Notes under the pieces: generated by a model | The model's input: the letters and a program-made list of their open reading frames with translations, nothing else | What the model was told of the DNA's origin: nothing | The model's database searches: none | In this document: in pieces, positions 1 through 8,657 of the stretch | Layout of the letters: each line of letters opens with the position of its first letter | Position numbering within the stretch: the first letter of the stretch is position 1 | Made by a program: the position numbers and the translations under genes | Assembly: GCA_964346725.1 (NCBI GenBank) | Contig: CAYFVM010000026.1 | Location: 1-34,497 of the forward strand | Length of the DNA stretch: 34,497 nucleotides | Reading direction: 5' to 3' | From: UBA1715 sp964346725 | GTDB taxonomy: Bacteria; Bacteroidota; Bacteroidia; Bacteroidales; UBA1715

Positions 1-1410
1 TGCGTCCAAATTACACTGCGCAGTAATAACGGCATCGGCCCAACCAGAAGCGAAAATGTATTCAGGAATTTCTGCTTTAAGATCGAGCAACCACAAACGC
101 GCATTGGCTTTGAGGTTCATATTCATTGCGTTGAGCAAGTCGTCAACAGTACCCGAAGCACTCAAAGACGATTTTCCCGTTTTTGCTGAGAATGAGTTAA
201 TTTTTACCGATGAATTTTTCTCGGTATTCATGTCTATGTTGGCATGAACATTAGCCGAAACATCGAAGAGGTCGTGACCCAAACCTTCAACTTTCACATC
301 GCCATTTGAGTACGACACATCAACAACAATGAGTGGCATAAGCGCGTCGTTCATCACGCCACAGGCATTTCCCGAAAGTTGTACTACTCCATTAACAGCA
401 ATTCCATCAAGATATTCTTTGCGTAAGGTGTCGGGGATCAATGGCAATAAACGATTGAGCAGAATATCGTTGGTAGAAAAATTCATATCCATGCGGATAT
501 CGTTTGCCATCTCAGCATTTCCCGTAAGAGAAATTTTATGCTCGTTTGCGCCAATCACGGCATTGGTTAGTATAATTTTCAGAGAATCTAATGTAGCATC
601 TAATGGTAAAATTGCTCCCAATCGTAAAGAGTCGGCATATTGTACTCCGCCCATTATGGCATTTACATCGTTTGATTCAAATTGTAAAGTTCCGTTCAAA
701 TGGTTGTAGTCGTCAAACCTACCAGCAAATTCAATTGACAATGGTCGAATATTAGCTTCGAGTTGTGTAGAATCGGTCAAAGCGAATACAATTGCTTCAG
801 TTGTAAGTTTCAAATCGGTTGCAATGTCGTCATTTTCCATAGCCACATCAGCATCGAGCACAATGTTTTGTATGGTCGCATCCATCTTTGCGGGCACATT
901 TTTATAGGTAGCCGATAAATTTTTAATTTCAACATTGTTGATGTTCATTTTTTGGAAAAGAGCAGCCGACGATGTATCTGTTGCGGATGTGTCAGTAACA
1001 AAAATATCATAGTTTGCAAGACTGTCGGCATTTACATAGATATTTGCTCTACTATTTGCCAAGTATATTCCATTAATTATGATGTTGTTGTTTGAAAGAT
1101 ATTCTTTGACATCAACAGTAGCAACAAGTTCTTCTACATGAGCAAGGGTATCGGATTGCGCACCTTCCATAGGATTTATAAGATCAAGGTTGTGAATGCG
1201 AAGACCAAAACGTGGGAATGTGCTAAAAAATGTTAAATCAACGGTGTCAAGCTCCGTCTGGCAAGTAATAATTTTAGGAGCGAAATCTTTGACAATTGGT
1301 GTAAGTTTTACCGGCGTAAAAACGAACCATACTGCAATGCATACCGCTATAATAGCAACACCGACGATAGAACCGAGAGAAATGCCAATAATTTTAAATG
1401 CTTTCTTCAT
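1..1410 (-). CDS. AsmA-like membrane-anchored protein, partial (C-terminus beyond window)
   Basis: The reading frame is open from an ATG at 1408-1410 to the left edge, giving 470 codons with no stop, so the C-terminus lies outside the window. Residues 8-30 form one hydrophobic segment (IIGISLGSIVG followed by VAIIAVCIAVWFVF), after a short positive MKKAFK start. The rest is a long, repetitive beta-type sequence rich in N, D, T and alternating hydrophobics (for example ATIQNIVLDADVAM). This is the pattern of AsmA/TamB-like proteins, which sit in the envelope and are linked to lipid transport between membranes. The family call rests on architecture, not a catalytic motif. Once the artificial gap upstream is collapsed, the start lies 5 nt after the stop of the small lipoprotein gene, so the two are probably co-transcribed. 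Confidence 0.7.
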   Translation of the reverse strand, partial: MKKAFKIIGISLGSIVGVAIIAVCIAVWFVFTPVKLTPIVKDFAPKIITCQTELDTVDLTFFSTFPRFGLRIHNLDLINPMEGAQSDTLAHVEELVATVDVKEYLSNNNIIINGIYLANSRANIYVNADSLANYDIFVTDTSATDTSSAALFQKMNINNVEIKNLSATYKNVPAKMDATIQNIVLDADVAMENDDIATDLKLTTEAIVFALTDSTQLEANIRPLSIEFAGRFDDYNHLNGTLQFESNDVNAIMGGVQYADSLRLGAILPLDATLDSLKIILTNAVIGANEHKISLTGNAEMANDIRMDMNFSTNDILLNRLLPLIPDTLRKEYLDGIAVNGVVQLSGNACGVMNDALMPLIVVDVSYSNGDVKVEGLGHDLFDVSANVHANIDMNTEKNSSVKINSFSAKTGKSSLSASGTVDDLLNAMNMNLKANARLWLLDLKAEIPEYIFASGWADAVITAQCNLDA

Positions 1411-1618
1411 GTGAATTATTGTTTTTTGTATGAATACGTTTTGCCGTTAGCTTCGTATATGAGNNNNNNNNNNNNNNNNNNNNNNNNNNNNNNNNNNNNN
1501 NNNNNNNNNNNNNNNNNNNNNNNNNNNNNNNNNNNNNNNNNNNNNNNNNNNNNNNNNNNNNNNATGTGAATTATTGTTTTTTGTATGAATACGTTTTGCC
1601 GTTAGCTTCGTATATGAG
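1409..1618. other. Scaffold join: 100 N flanked by identical 55-bp ends
   Basis: Bases 1464-1563 are exactly 100 N. The 55 bases before the run (1409-1463) are identical to the 55 bases after it (1564-1618). This is what a scaffolder leaves when two contigs overlap by one k-mer but are padded instead of merged. The real sequence is most likely 155 bases shorter here, placing the lipoprotein stop (TAA, minus strand) 5 nt before the ATG of the AsmA-like gene. No biological direct repeat is implied. Confidence 0.88.
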
Positions 1619-1918
1619 GGTAGTTTCAGTCAATGTAGTAATGGTAAAGAGTTCTGGAGAAACTGCTGTGCCGAGTTCATGTTGTTTGTATAACGTGAGT
1701 AGGTCTTCCTCAATTTCCCAAGTAAATGTTTGTGCTTCAGATTCATTTACATCTTCAGATGTATCCCAAAAATAACCGGACCCTGTCGATAAATATTTTT
1801 CATGATACGATCCTGACACCCAAACACCATAAAGTAGTGTTTTATCAAAATTCGGTTTTTTTTCGCAACTCGTAGATATGAGAAGAATTGCAACTATCGC
1901 AAAAAGTATTTTCTTCAT
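1571..1918 (-). CDS. Small lipocalin-like lipoprotein, function unknown
   Basis: A 115-residue protein begins with MKKILFAIVAILLI and a lipobox ending STSC, so Cys18 is the predicted lipidated residue. The mature part is short and beta-rich. It starts LLYGVWVSGSYHEKYL, has central acidic stretches (SEDVNESEA), and ends with an ANGKTYSYKK strand. A W near the start of the first strand and this size suggest the lipocalin-like small lipoproteins common in Bacteroidetes, but no diagnostic motif confirms that. The gene lies 11 nt after the upstream unknown gene. After gap collapse it lies 5 nt before the AsmA-like gene, making it the middle gene of a three-gene minus-strand unit. Function cannot be assigned. 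Confidence 0.75.
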   Translation of the reverse strand: MKKILFAIVAILLISTSCEKKPNFDKTLLYGVWVSGSYHEKYLSTGSGYFWDTSEDVNESEAQTFTWEIEEDLLTLYKQHELGTAVSPELFTITTLTETTLIYEANGKTYSYKKQ

Positions 1919-1929
1919 AGAAATAGATG

Positions 1930-2673
1930 TTATTCGTTTAAAATTTCATTTGCAGCAAGCTCCATTTCTTCTTGTTCTGAAGTTTCTGGTTGCATTTCCG
2001 ACTTGCGGAACACGTATGAAATGCCATATTCCGAGCATGCAGCACGACGTTCTTCGGGTTCAAGATTTTGAAAGTGCGCTTCAACTTCATTCCAAATCTC
2101 AAGTATAATAGCATCGCCTTTTTTGCGTAAGTTTTTAATATATTCTGCTGTACGTTGATCATTAGTAAGACGGAATGCATTGTTGCGCGAAGCTGCTACA
2201 AATTTGTCATATTCAATTTTCACCATCGAAATGCGAGGATTTGTCATAGAAGAACCACCTGCCGATGTTCGTTTGGTTTCACCATCAATTATTTTTTTAC
2301 CCCATTCTATAATACTTTCGGTCGTTTCAAGATCAGGTAATTTTTTGCCTACTAGCCCATAACATTCACGCACACTGGGTTTCATTTCTTCGCGTGCAAT
2401 AGCCATATTCAACACCTGAATAAAGTGAGAAATGTACATTTTGGCTTTTTTCTGCAGTTGCATAAAATTAGCACCTTTCTCTACAGATTGCGAATAAGAC
2501 GAGCGGCACTGTTTAATTCCACTTCGTAACGAAGGCAAATAAAACTTAGCTTTTAATAACAAATCATACGGTATCGCAGACTCGTTTATAGACAAACTAG
2601 AGGCTTTGTCAATGGCGGTTTGTAAAGCTCTCACTCTTGCAGCATCAGTGTTTGGAAGTCTTCTATATGGCAT
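1930..2673 (-). CDS. Conserved hypothetical protein, helical
   Basis: A 247-residue protein starting MPYRRLPNTDAARVRALQTA. It has no signal peptide or membrane segment and looks mostly alpha-helical and charged, with a Glu-rich C-terminus (SEQEEMELAANEILNE). I recall hypothetical proteins with the same MPYRRLPxTD start in other Bacteroidetes, but I know no function for them and see no catalytic motif. The middle contains IEWGKKIIDGE followed by a Gly/Ser linker (SAGGSS), which may divide two helical parts. It is the first gene of the minus-strand unit with the lipoprotein and the AsmA-like protein. A TATTTTTG box sits about 20 bases before the start. Confidence 0.72.
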   Translation of the reverse strand: MPYRRLPNTDAARVRALQTAIDKASSLSINESAIPYDLLLKAKFYLPSLRSGIKQCRSSYSQSVEKGANFMQLQKKAKMYISHFIQVLNMAIAREEMKPSVRECYGLVGKKLPDLETTESIIEWGKKIIDGETKRTSAGGSSMTNPRISMVKIEYDKFVAASRNNAFRLTNDQRTAEYIKNLRKKGDAIILEIWNEVEAHFQNLEPEERRAACSEYGISYVFRKSEMQPETSEQEEMELAANEILNE

Positions 2674-2692
2674 AATAAATTTATTTTTATTA

Positions 2693-2700
2693 CAAAAATA
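2693..2700 (-). promoter_or_regulatory. Putative -7 box TATTTTTG upstream of the 247-aa unknown gene
   Basis: On the minus strand TATTTTTG matches the Bacteroidetes -7 consensus TAnnTTTG exactly and ends 19 bases before the ATG at 2673. A clear TTTG -33 element at the usual spacing is not evident. The remainder of the 2674-2964 intergenic region is AT-rich and holds only the plus-strand promoter described next. Confidence 0.5.
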
Positions 2701-2906
2701 GGGTATTCTTCAAATCTATTTGCAAGTAAGAGAGAATTTTACACATTTCAAAGAAAAAATACGAATATTTATTTTTTGTTCGAATTATCTATTCGCAAAG
2801 CAATTTTCATTAAAAATTAGGGAAAATATGTACCCTCAAAACCTAGAATTAGAAAGCATTGTCACAATAAATTCATTTTTTTATTGAGTTTACTTGAAAA
2901 AAAAGA

Positions 2907-2939
2907 TTTGTTTTTTTCTACCGAATTTATTTATGTTTA
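2907..2939 (+). promoter_or_regulatory. Putative promoter of the first acyl-CoA ligase gene
   Basis: TTTG at 2907-2910 is followed after 21 bases by TATGTTTA at 2932-2939. This fits the Bacteroidetes TTTG-N19-21-TAnnTTTG pattern with one mismatch in the last base. The ATG at 2965 would leave a leader of roughly 20 bases. Confidence 0.45.
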
Positions 2940-2964
2940 TCGCCGAAGGAAAAAAACGAAAAAC

Positions 2965-4749
2965 ATGGAAGTTACACGAATATTTGATTTACTAGAAAAA
3001 TTCAAAGAAGCGCAAGCTGCCGATCCCAATGCAATTGGGAATGTAGCTTTGGCGCACAAGGTACAAGGAGAATGGAAAACTTACTCTGTTGATGAATATA
3101 TAGAATACTCGAACAACGTAAGTTATGGTTTGTTGCAATTGGGTGTAAAACCCGGCGACAAAATTGGTATTGTAAGTGGAAACCGTCCGGAATGGAATTT
3201 CTTAGATATGGGAACCATGCAAATCGGTGCCATTCCCATTCCTATCTATCCAACGATAAGTCAAGAAGACTATCGGTACATATTGAATCATGCCGAAATG
3301 AAGATTCTTTTCATAGAAGGCAAAGAGTTGCGAAACAAAATAACACCGATTCTCGGTGATTGTCCTACACTACAAGAGGTGTTCACATTTGTTGACCAAC
3401 AATGCGATTACCGATTTTTCCAAAACCTTGTTGATATAGGAAAACAAAATCCTAATCCGGAGAAAGTAGCAGAACTAAAGGCAATGGTAAAACCAGACGA
3501 CTTGGCTACAATTATTTATACTTCGGGAACAACAGGCAACCCCAAAGGCGTGATGTTGTCACACAATAATATATTAGGTAATGTGCGCAATTTGTTCCAT
3601 CTCATTCACACAGAAAGCAACACAATGTTGAGTTTCTTGCCATTGTGCCATGCCTACGAACGCATGATGAACTACATGTACCAAAGAAAAGGTTGTTCTA
3701 TTTATTACTCAGATTTGGCTCTGATCAACGAGAATATGAAGGAAGTTAAACCTACCACAATGTGTGTGGTTCCTCGTTTGTTGGAAAAAATCTACGATAA
3801 ACTCTATGTTGCCGGAAAAAAATTACCGTTCATTAAACGGAAAATTTACTATTGGTCTATTGGGTTGGCTATAAAATATCGCCTTGACCCGAAAGAACGC
3901 AGTTGGTGGTACAATCTTCGTCATGCATTAGCCGACAAGATGGTGTATTCACAATGGCGCGAAGCATTGGGAGCACAACGCATTAACGAAGTAGTTTCGG
4001 GCGGTTCGGCCTTACAACCTCGATTGGCTGCGTTTTTCCAAGCTATTGGCATGACAATTTACGAAGGCTACGGACTATCGGAGACATCACCTGTAATTTC
4101 CGTTGCAAACGAAGAACCATATACTCACGAACCTGGAACCGTAGGAGTTCCATTGCATGGCATTGAAGTGAAAATTGCCAACAATGGCGAACTTCTTTGT
4201 CGCGGACACAATGTGATGCTCGGATACTACAAAGATCCTGAAAAGACAAAAGAAGTAATTGATGCCGATGGTTGGTTCCACAGCGGAGATACTGCAACTA
4301 TCACGTCAAAAGGCTTGATAAAAATCACCGGACGATTGAAGAGTTTATTCAAAACGTCTTTCGGAAAATATGTAAACCCTGAATTAATCGAAGCCACCTT
4401 TATGACATCGCCTTTCATTAATGCCGTAGTAGTTTGCGGAGAAAATCGTCAATATCCGGTTGCAATTATTTCACCTGATTTTTCATGCCTCAAAACGTGG
4501 TGCGCTTCGCACAAAGTGCCATACACATCAGACGCAGAGGCAATAAAAGAACCTCAAGTAGTTGCTCGAATACAAAAAGAGGTCAAAAGACTTAATGCGA
4601 AATTTGCCGACCACGAACAAGTAAAACGATTCTTACTTGTTCCAGATGAATGGACGTCACAAAACGGAATATTGTCTCCTACGTTAAAAGTTAAACGTAA
4701 TGTGACCCAAGCACGTTACGCAGAAGAGATAGAAAAATTGTTTAATTAA
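2965..4749 (+). CDS. Long-chain fatty acid-CoA ligase (AMP-binding), copy 1
   Basis: A 594-residue member of the ANL adenylating family, which activates a fatty acid to acyl-AMP and then acyl-CoA. The P-loop-like motif YTSGTTGNPKG is near residue 185, the A5 motif YEGYGLSETSP near 365, WFHSGD near 435, and a C-terminal lysine region GRLKSLFKTSFGKY around 455-470. The start is set at MEVTRIFDLL because copy 2 begins MEVTRLFDLL and an upstream extension is low-complexity. The length and absence of membrane segments fit the soluble FAA1/FadD15-like ligases of Bacteroidetes. The next gene is a close paralogue, 110 bases downstream. Chain-length preference cannot be read from the sequence. Confidence 0.92.
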   Translation: MEVTRIFDLLEKFKEAQAADPNAIGNVALAHKVQGEWKTYSVDEYIEYSNNVSYGLLQLGVKPGDKIGIVSGNRPEWNFLDMGTMQIGAIPIPIYPTISQEDYRYILNHAEMKILFIEGKELRNKITPILGDCPTLQEVFTFVDQQCDYRFFQNLVDIGKQNPNPEKVAELKAMVKPDDLATIIYTSGTTGNPKGVMLSHNNILGNVRNLFHLIHTESNTMLSFLPLCHAYERMMNYMYQRKGCSIYYSDLALINENMKEVKPTTMCVVPRLLEKIYDKLYVAGKKLPFIKRKIYYWSIGLAIKYRLDPKERSWWYNLRHALADKMVYSQWREALGAQRINEVVSGGSALQPRLAAFFQAIGMTIYEGYGLSETSPVISVANEEPYTHEPGTVGVPLHGIEVKIANNGELLCRGHNVMLGYYKDPEKTKEVIDADGWFHSGDTATITSKGLIKITGRLKSLFKTSFGKYVNPELIEATFMTSPFINAVVVCGENRQYPVAIISPDFSCLKTWCASHKVPYTSDAEAIKEPQVVARIQKEVKRLNAKFADHEQVKRFLLVPDEWTSQNGILSPTLKVKRNVTQARYAEEIEKLFN

Positions 4750-4834
4750 CAGTTGAGACAAAGCTCAAACGCATTCTATAGAGAACCTATTCGGTAAAAT
4801 ATACATAGAAACAAAAAATAAACGGTAAAATTCA

Positions 4835-4842
4835 TATATTTG
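4835..4842 (+). promoter_or_regulatory. Putative -7 box TATATTTG upstream of acyl-CoA ligase copy 2
   Basis: TATATTTG matches TAnnTTTG exactly and ends 17 bases before the ATG at 4860. It suggests that copy 2 and the two downstream genes have their own promoter even though they follow copy 1 directly. No obvious TTTG -33 element is seen at the expected distance. Confidence 0.5.
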
Positions 4843-4859
4843 CCCAAACCTAGATAAAG

Positions 4860-6650
4860 ATGGAAGTAACTCGATTATTTGATTTATTGGATCGCTATAA
4901 AACAGAATTACCAAAGGTTAAGGAGGTAAATAAAGATGTAGCGCTAGCCCACAATGTAAATGGAGAATGGATAACATACAATATTGACGAATATATTGAA
5001 AATGCAAACAATGTCAGTTATGGTTTGTTAGCATTGGGATTGAAGCCGGGCGACAAAGTTGGAATCGTAAGTGGCAATCGACCTGAATGGAATTTTCTTG
5101 ATATGGGGTCTATGCAAATTGGCGTTACACCTATTCCTATTTACCCAACCATAAGCCAAGAAGACTATCGATATATTTTGAATCATGCCGAAGTAAAAAT
5201 TCTATTTATTGAAGGGAAAGAACTTCGCAAAAAAATAGAACCGATTTTACCCGAATTGCGAGAGACATATTTACAAGAAGTATTTACATTCGTTGACCAA
5301 CAAAGTAGCTATCGTTATTTTCAAAATCTTGTTGATTTAGGGAAACAATATGCTCAACCGGAAAAACTTGCTGAATTGAAAGCAGCAGTAAAATCGAGCG
5401 ACATGGCTACAATCATTTACACTTCAGGGACAACGGGAAATCCTAAAGGTGTAATGCTTTCACATAGCAATATACTTGAAAACATAAAAAACGTTCACGA
5501 TTTAATGCACCCGTGGAGTCATACAGCTCTTAGTTTCTTGCCATTGTGCCATGCATACGAGCGTATGATGGTGTATTTATATCATTACAATGTTTGCTCT
5601 ATCTATTATTCAAACATTGCATTGATCAACGACAACATGAAATATGTACAACCAACAATTATGTGTGTTGTACCCCGTTTGTTGGAAAAGATATACGACA
5701 AATTGTTTACCGCCGGAAAAAATCTTCCTTTCTTCAAAAAGAAAATATACTATTGGGCTATTGATTTGGCCAAGAAATATAAAATTGACCCGAAAAAACG
5801 CAGTTGGTGGTACAATTTCCGTTATAAGATTGCCAACAAATTAGTGTATAAACAATGGATTTATGCCCTTGGTGCACAAAGAATTAGCGAATCTGTTTCG
5901 GGAGGATCTGCATTGCAACCCCAACTTTGTGCATTTTTCCAAGCTATTGGAATGTTTATCTACGAAGGATATGGTTTGTCTGAAACATCACCGGTTATTT
6001 CCGTAGCAAGCCACGAACCATTTACCCACGAGCCGGGAACGGTTGGTTTGCCTTTGCCCGGCATTGAAGTGAAGATTGCAAGTAATAATGAACTCCTTTG
6101 TCGTGGTCATAATGTAATGCTCGGATACTACAAAGATCCAAAAAAGACAAAAGAAGTAATAGATGAAGATGGTTGGTTTCACACAGGCGACACTGCCGTT
6201 ATTACATCAAAAGGGTTGGTAAAAATTACCGGACGATTGAAGAGTTTATTTAAAACATCATTCGGAAAATATATAAATCCTGAACTTATTGAGTCGAAAT
6301 TAGCAACATCGCCTTTTATCAATGCGGTTGCGGTTTGTGGCGAAAATCGTCAATATCCGGTTGCAGTTATTTCACCCGATTTTTCATGCCTCAAAACGTG
6401 GTGCGCTTCGCACAAAGTGCCATACACATCAGATTCTGAAGTAATAAATCAACCAGAAGTAATTGCTCGTATACAAAAAGAAGTGAAGAAATACAATGCT
6501 TCATTTGCTGATTATGAACAAGTAAAACGATTCGTGCTTACTGCAGACGAATGGAATCCACAAAATGGGCTACTTTCTCCTACATTGAAAGTAAAACGTA
6601 AAATAGTGGAAGCAAAATATGCAGAAGAACTTGAGAGATTGTTTAACTAA
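4860..6650 (+). CDS. Long-chain fatty acid-CoA ligase (AMP-binding), copy 2
   Basis: A 596-residue paralogue of the preceding gene, collinear over its whole length and strongly similar. It keeps YTSGTTGNPKG, YEGYGLSETSP, WFHTGD and GRLKSLFKTSFGKY, so both copies should be active. Differences are concentrated around residues 215-245 and 320-350, near the acyl pocket in this family, which could mean different substrates; that is inference. A stretch near the C-terminus (6378-6433) is identical in DNA to copy 1 while the surroundings have many silent differences, suggesting local gene conversion. The next gene starts 7 bases downstream. Confidence 0.92.
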   Translation: MEVTRLFDLLDRYKTELPKVKEVNKDVALAHNVNGEWITYNIDEYIENANNVSYGLLALGLKPGDKVGIVSGNRPEWNFLDMGSMQIGVTPIPIYPTISQEDYRYILNHAEVKILFIEGKELRKKIEPILPELRETYLQEVFTFVDQQSSYRYFQNLVDLGKQYAQPEKLAELKAAVKSSDMATIIYTSGTTGNPKGVMLSHSNILENIKNVHDLMHPWSHTALSFLPLCHAYERMMVYLYHYNVCSIYYSNIALINDNMKYVQPTIMCVVPRLLEKIYDKLFTAGKNLPFFKKKIYYWAIDLAKKYKIDPKKRSWWYNFRYKIANKLVYKQWIYALGAQRISESVSGGSALQPQLCAFFQAIGMFIYEGYGLSETSPVISVASHEPFTHEPGTVGLPLPGIEVKIASNNELLCRGHNVMLGYYKDPKKTKEVIDEDGWFHTGDTAVITSKGLVKITGRLKSLFKTSFGKYINPELIESKLATSPFINAVAVCGENRQYPVAVISPDFSCLKTWCASHKVPYTSDSEVINQPEVIARIQKEVKKYNASFADYEQVKRFVLTADEWNPQNGLLSPTLKVKRKIVEAKYAEELERLFN

Positions 6651-6657
6651 TTGACAT

Positions 6658-7179
6658 ATGAAAATAAATAAAAAATTTTCGCTGCCTATGCAAGCATTAG
6701 TATTTCTAATGTTTTTGGTACAAGCGTTGGTATTCGTGGCCCTTTTGTATTTGCGAAAAGATTTTCATGTTGACTTTTCGGCAGCCAAAGGTTTGTTTGG
6801 GTGGCTTATGCTCATAGCTACTACGATACTTTCTGTATGGAATATCATTGTGTTGGTTAATCGCAATCAACGAATAAAACAAGCTCCCGATGAAGAAGGC
6901 AAAAAAGAAATTTACCAATCGTCAACCTATGGGCGCTATTTTATGCTTATAGCAATTTTACTCCTTGCAACTATTTTGATATTCCTTACCGGCAACTTGT
7001 ATTATCTTTTATTTGTGGCAATCTCTGCAGTATGGCAAGTTGGAATGTTTCCCTCAAGAAACAAGATTGCAAATGTAGTAGGATATACTGATGATATAGA
7101 ATCAGTATGTCCAGAAACATCAAAAAAACCAGTAGTTGAATCGCAGCAGCCTACAGAAACAATGCCAACGGAAAAGTAA
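6658..7179 (+). CDS. Small four-helix membrane protein, function unknown
   Basis: A 173-residue protein with about four hydrophobic segments, at residues 11-30 (LVFLMFLVQALVFVALLYL), 47-67 (GWLMLIATTILSVWNIIVLV), 93-111 and 113-130. A charged loop with QAPDEEGKKEIYQ separates helices 2 and 3. The C-terminal tail (residues 140-173) is polar, rich in Pro, Thr and Glu, and probably cytoplasmic. I recognise no family. The gene lies 7 bases after acyl-CoA ligase copy 2 and 4 bases before the UPF0371 gene, so all three are likely one transcript. A role at the membrane beside fatty-acid activation is possible, but nothing in the protein shows it. Confidence 0.7.
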   Translation: MKINKKFSLPMQALVFLMFLVQALVFVALLYLRKDFHVDFSAAKGLFGWLMLIATTILSVWNIIVLVNRNQRIKQAPDEEGKKEIYQSSTYGRYFMLIAILLLATILIFLTGNLYYLLFVAISAVWQVGMFPSRNKIANVVGYTDDIESVCPETSKKPVVESQQPTETMPTEK

Positions 7180-7183
7180 TGCT

Positions 7184-8647
7184 ATGAAAATTGGATTTGA
7201 CAACGATAAATACGTAAAAATACAATCTGATTGCATTAAGGAACGTATCACCCATTTTGGGAACAAATTGTATCTTGAATTTGGTGGAAAATTATTCGAT
7301 GACTATCACGCAAGTCGAGTGCTTCCAGGTTTTCATCCCGACAGCAAACTAAAAATGTTGATGCAACTGAGCGATTATGCAGAAATCGTAATTGTGATAA
7401 GTGCGATAGACATTGAAACAAACAAAGTGCGTGGCGATATAGGCATTACATACGATGAAGACGTTTTACGCCTACGCAATGAATTTCTCAGTAGAGGTTT
7501 GATGGTGAGTTCCGTAGTTATTACCCATTTCAAAGGACAAGAAAGCGTTAAACGGTTTCGTAATCGACTCAAACGCTTAAATATAAAAAGCTACTTCCAT
7601 TACAACATTGAAGGCTATCCGTCAAATGTAGCATTGATAGATTCGGATGAAGGTTTTGGAAAAAACGATTACATAGAAACCACACGCCCGCTAGTTGTTG
7701 TTACAGCACCGGGACCTGGTAGTGGTAAAATGGCGGTATGTTTGAGCCAATTATATCAAGACAATAAAAAAGGTATCAAAGCGGGCTATGCAAAATTCGA
7801 GACATTCCCGGTGTGGAATTTACCTTTGAAGCATCCTGTAAACATCGCATACGAAGCGGCTACTGCCGATTTGAACGATATAAACATGATTGACCCGTTC
7901 CATTTGGAAGCATACGGAAAAACAACGGTAAACTACAACCGCGACATAGAAATTTTTCCCGTATTGAATGCTATTTTTGAAGGTATTTACGGCGAAAATC
8001 CATATAAATCACCTACCGACATGGGTGTAAACATGGCCGGAAATTGCATTATTGACGATGCTGTTTGCCGTGAGGCATCAAATCAAGAAATTATACGTCG
8101 CTACTATTCTACCAAAAATAAATTTTTTGAAGGCAATTGTGACGAGTCGGAAGTGAATAAAATAGCTTTGCTCATGCAACAAGCTAAAATCACAACCGCC
8201 GACCGCAAAACAACAATAGCAGCAAAAGAACGGAGCGAGAAAGTGAAAACTCCGGCAGCAGCAATAGAACTCTCTAATGGTACAATTATCACATCAAAGA
8301 CAACTTCTCTGCTTGGAACCAGCGCAGCTCTTCTTTTGAATGCGACAAAACATCTTGCGCATATTGACCATAAAGTAAAGCTTATTCCTGCCAACATGAT
8401 AGAACCAATACAACACATGAAGGTATCATGTTTGCATGGAACAAACCCACGGCTTCATACAGATGAGGTTTTGGTAGCTCTTGCTATGTTGAGTTTGAAT
8501 GATGAAAATTGCAAAAAAGCTCTTGCAGAATTACCTAATTTGCGCGGTTGCCAAGTACATACAACCGTTATACTAAGTGAGGTTGATAGAAAAATCTTTC
8601 AAAAACTTGGTGTTGACCTTACATCAGAACCGGTCAAAAAGAAATAA
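7184..8647 (+). CDS. UPF0371 / DUF1846 protein
   Basis: A 487-residue protein starting MKIGFDNDKYVKIQ. It matches from memory the conserved UPF0371 (DUF1846) family, which is found in Firmicutes and Bacteroidetes and has no established biochemical role that I know of. A P-loop-like segment APGPGSGKMA lies around residue 180, followed by the very conserved run AGYAKFETFPVWNLPLKHP and then DLNDINMIDPFHLEAYG. Its length equals the family norm of about 490-500, and there are no membrane segments or signal peptide, so it should be cytoplasmic. The ATG at 7184 was chosen because the family begins at MKIGFD. An upstream in-frame extension would overlap the membrane protein gene by 44 bases. The P-loop suggests nucleotide binding (inference). 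Confidence 0.9.
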   Translation: MKIGFDNDKYVKIQSDCIKERITHFGNKLYLEFGGKLFDDYHASRVLPGFHPDSKLKMLMQLSDYAEIVIVISAIDIETNKVRGDIGITYDEDVLRLRNEFLSRGLMVSSVVITHFKGQESVKRFRNRLKRLNIKSYFHYNIEGYPSNVALIDSDEGFGKNDYIETTRPLVVVTAPGPGSGKMAVCLSQLYQDNKKGIKAGYAKFETFPVWNLPLKHPVNIAYEAATADLNDINMIDPFHLEAYGKTTVNYNRDIEIFPVLNAIFEGIYGENPYKSPTDMGVNMAGNCIIDDAVCREASNQEIIRRYYSTKNKFFEGNCDESEVNKIALLMQQAKITTADRKTTIAAKERSEKVKTPAAAIELSNGTIITSKTTSLLGTSAALLLNATKHLAHIDHKVKLIPANMIEPIQHMKVSCLHGTNPRLHTDEVLVALAMLSLNDENCKKALAELPNLRGCQVHTTVILSEVDRKIFQKLGVDLTSEPVKKK

Positions 8648-8657
8648 GACAGACTTT

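Noticed and set aside
1409..1618. 55-bp direct repeats as a transposon target duplication or recombination site
   Set aside because: They flank runs of exactly 100 N, have the same length at both joins, and one collapse restores an open frame, so they are assembly overlaps.
2884..2964. N-terminal extension of the first acyl-CoA ligase from a TTG
   Set aside because: The extension is Lys/Phe-rich low complexity, crosses the promoter, and the paralogue begins at the downstream MEVTR.
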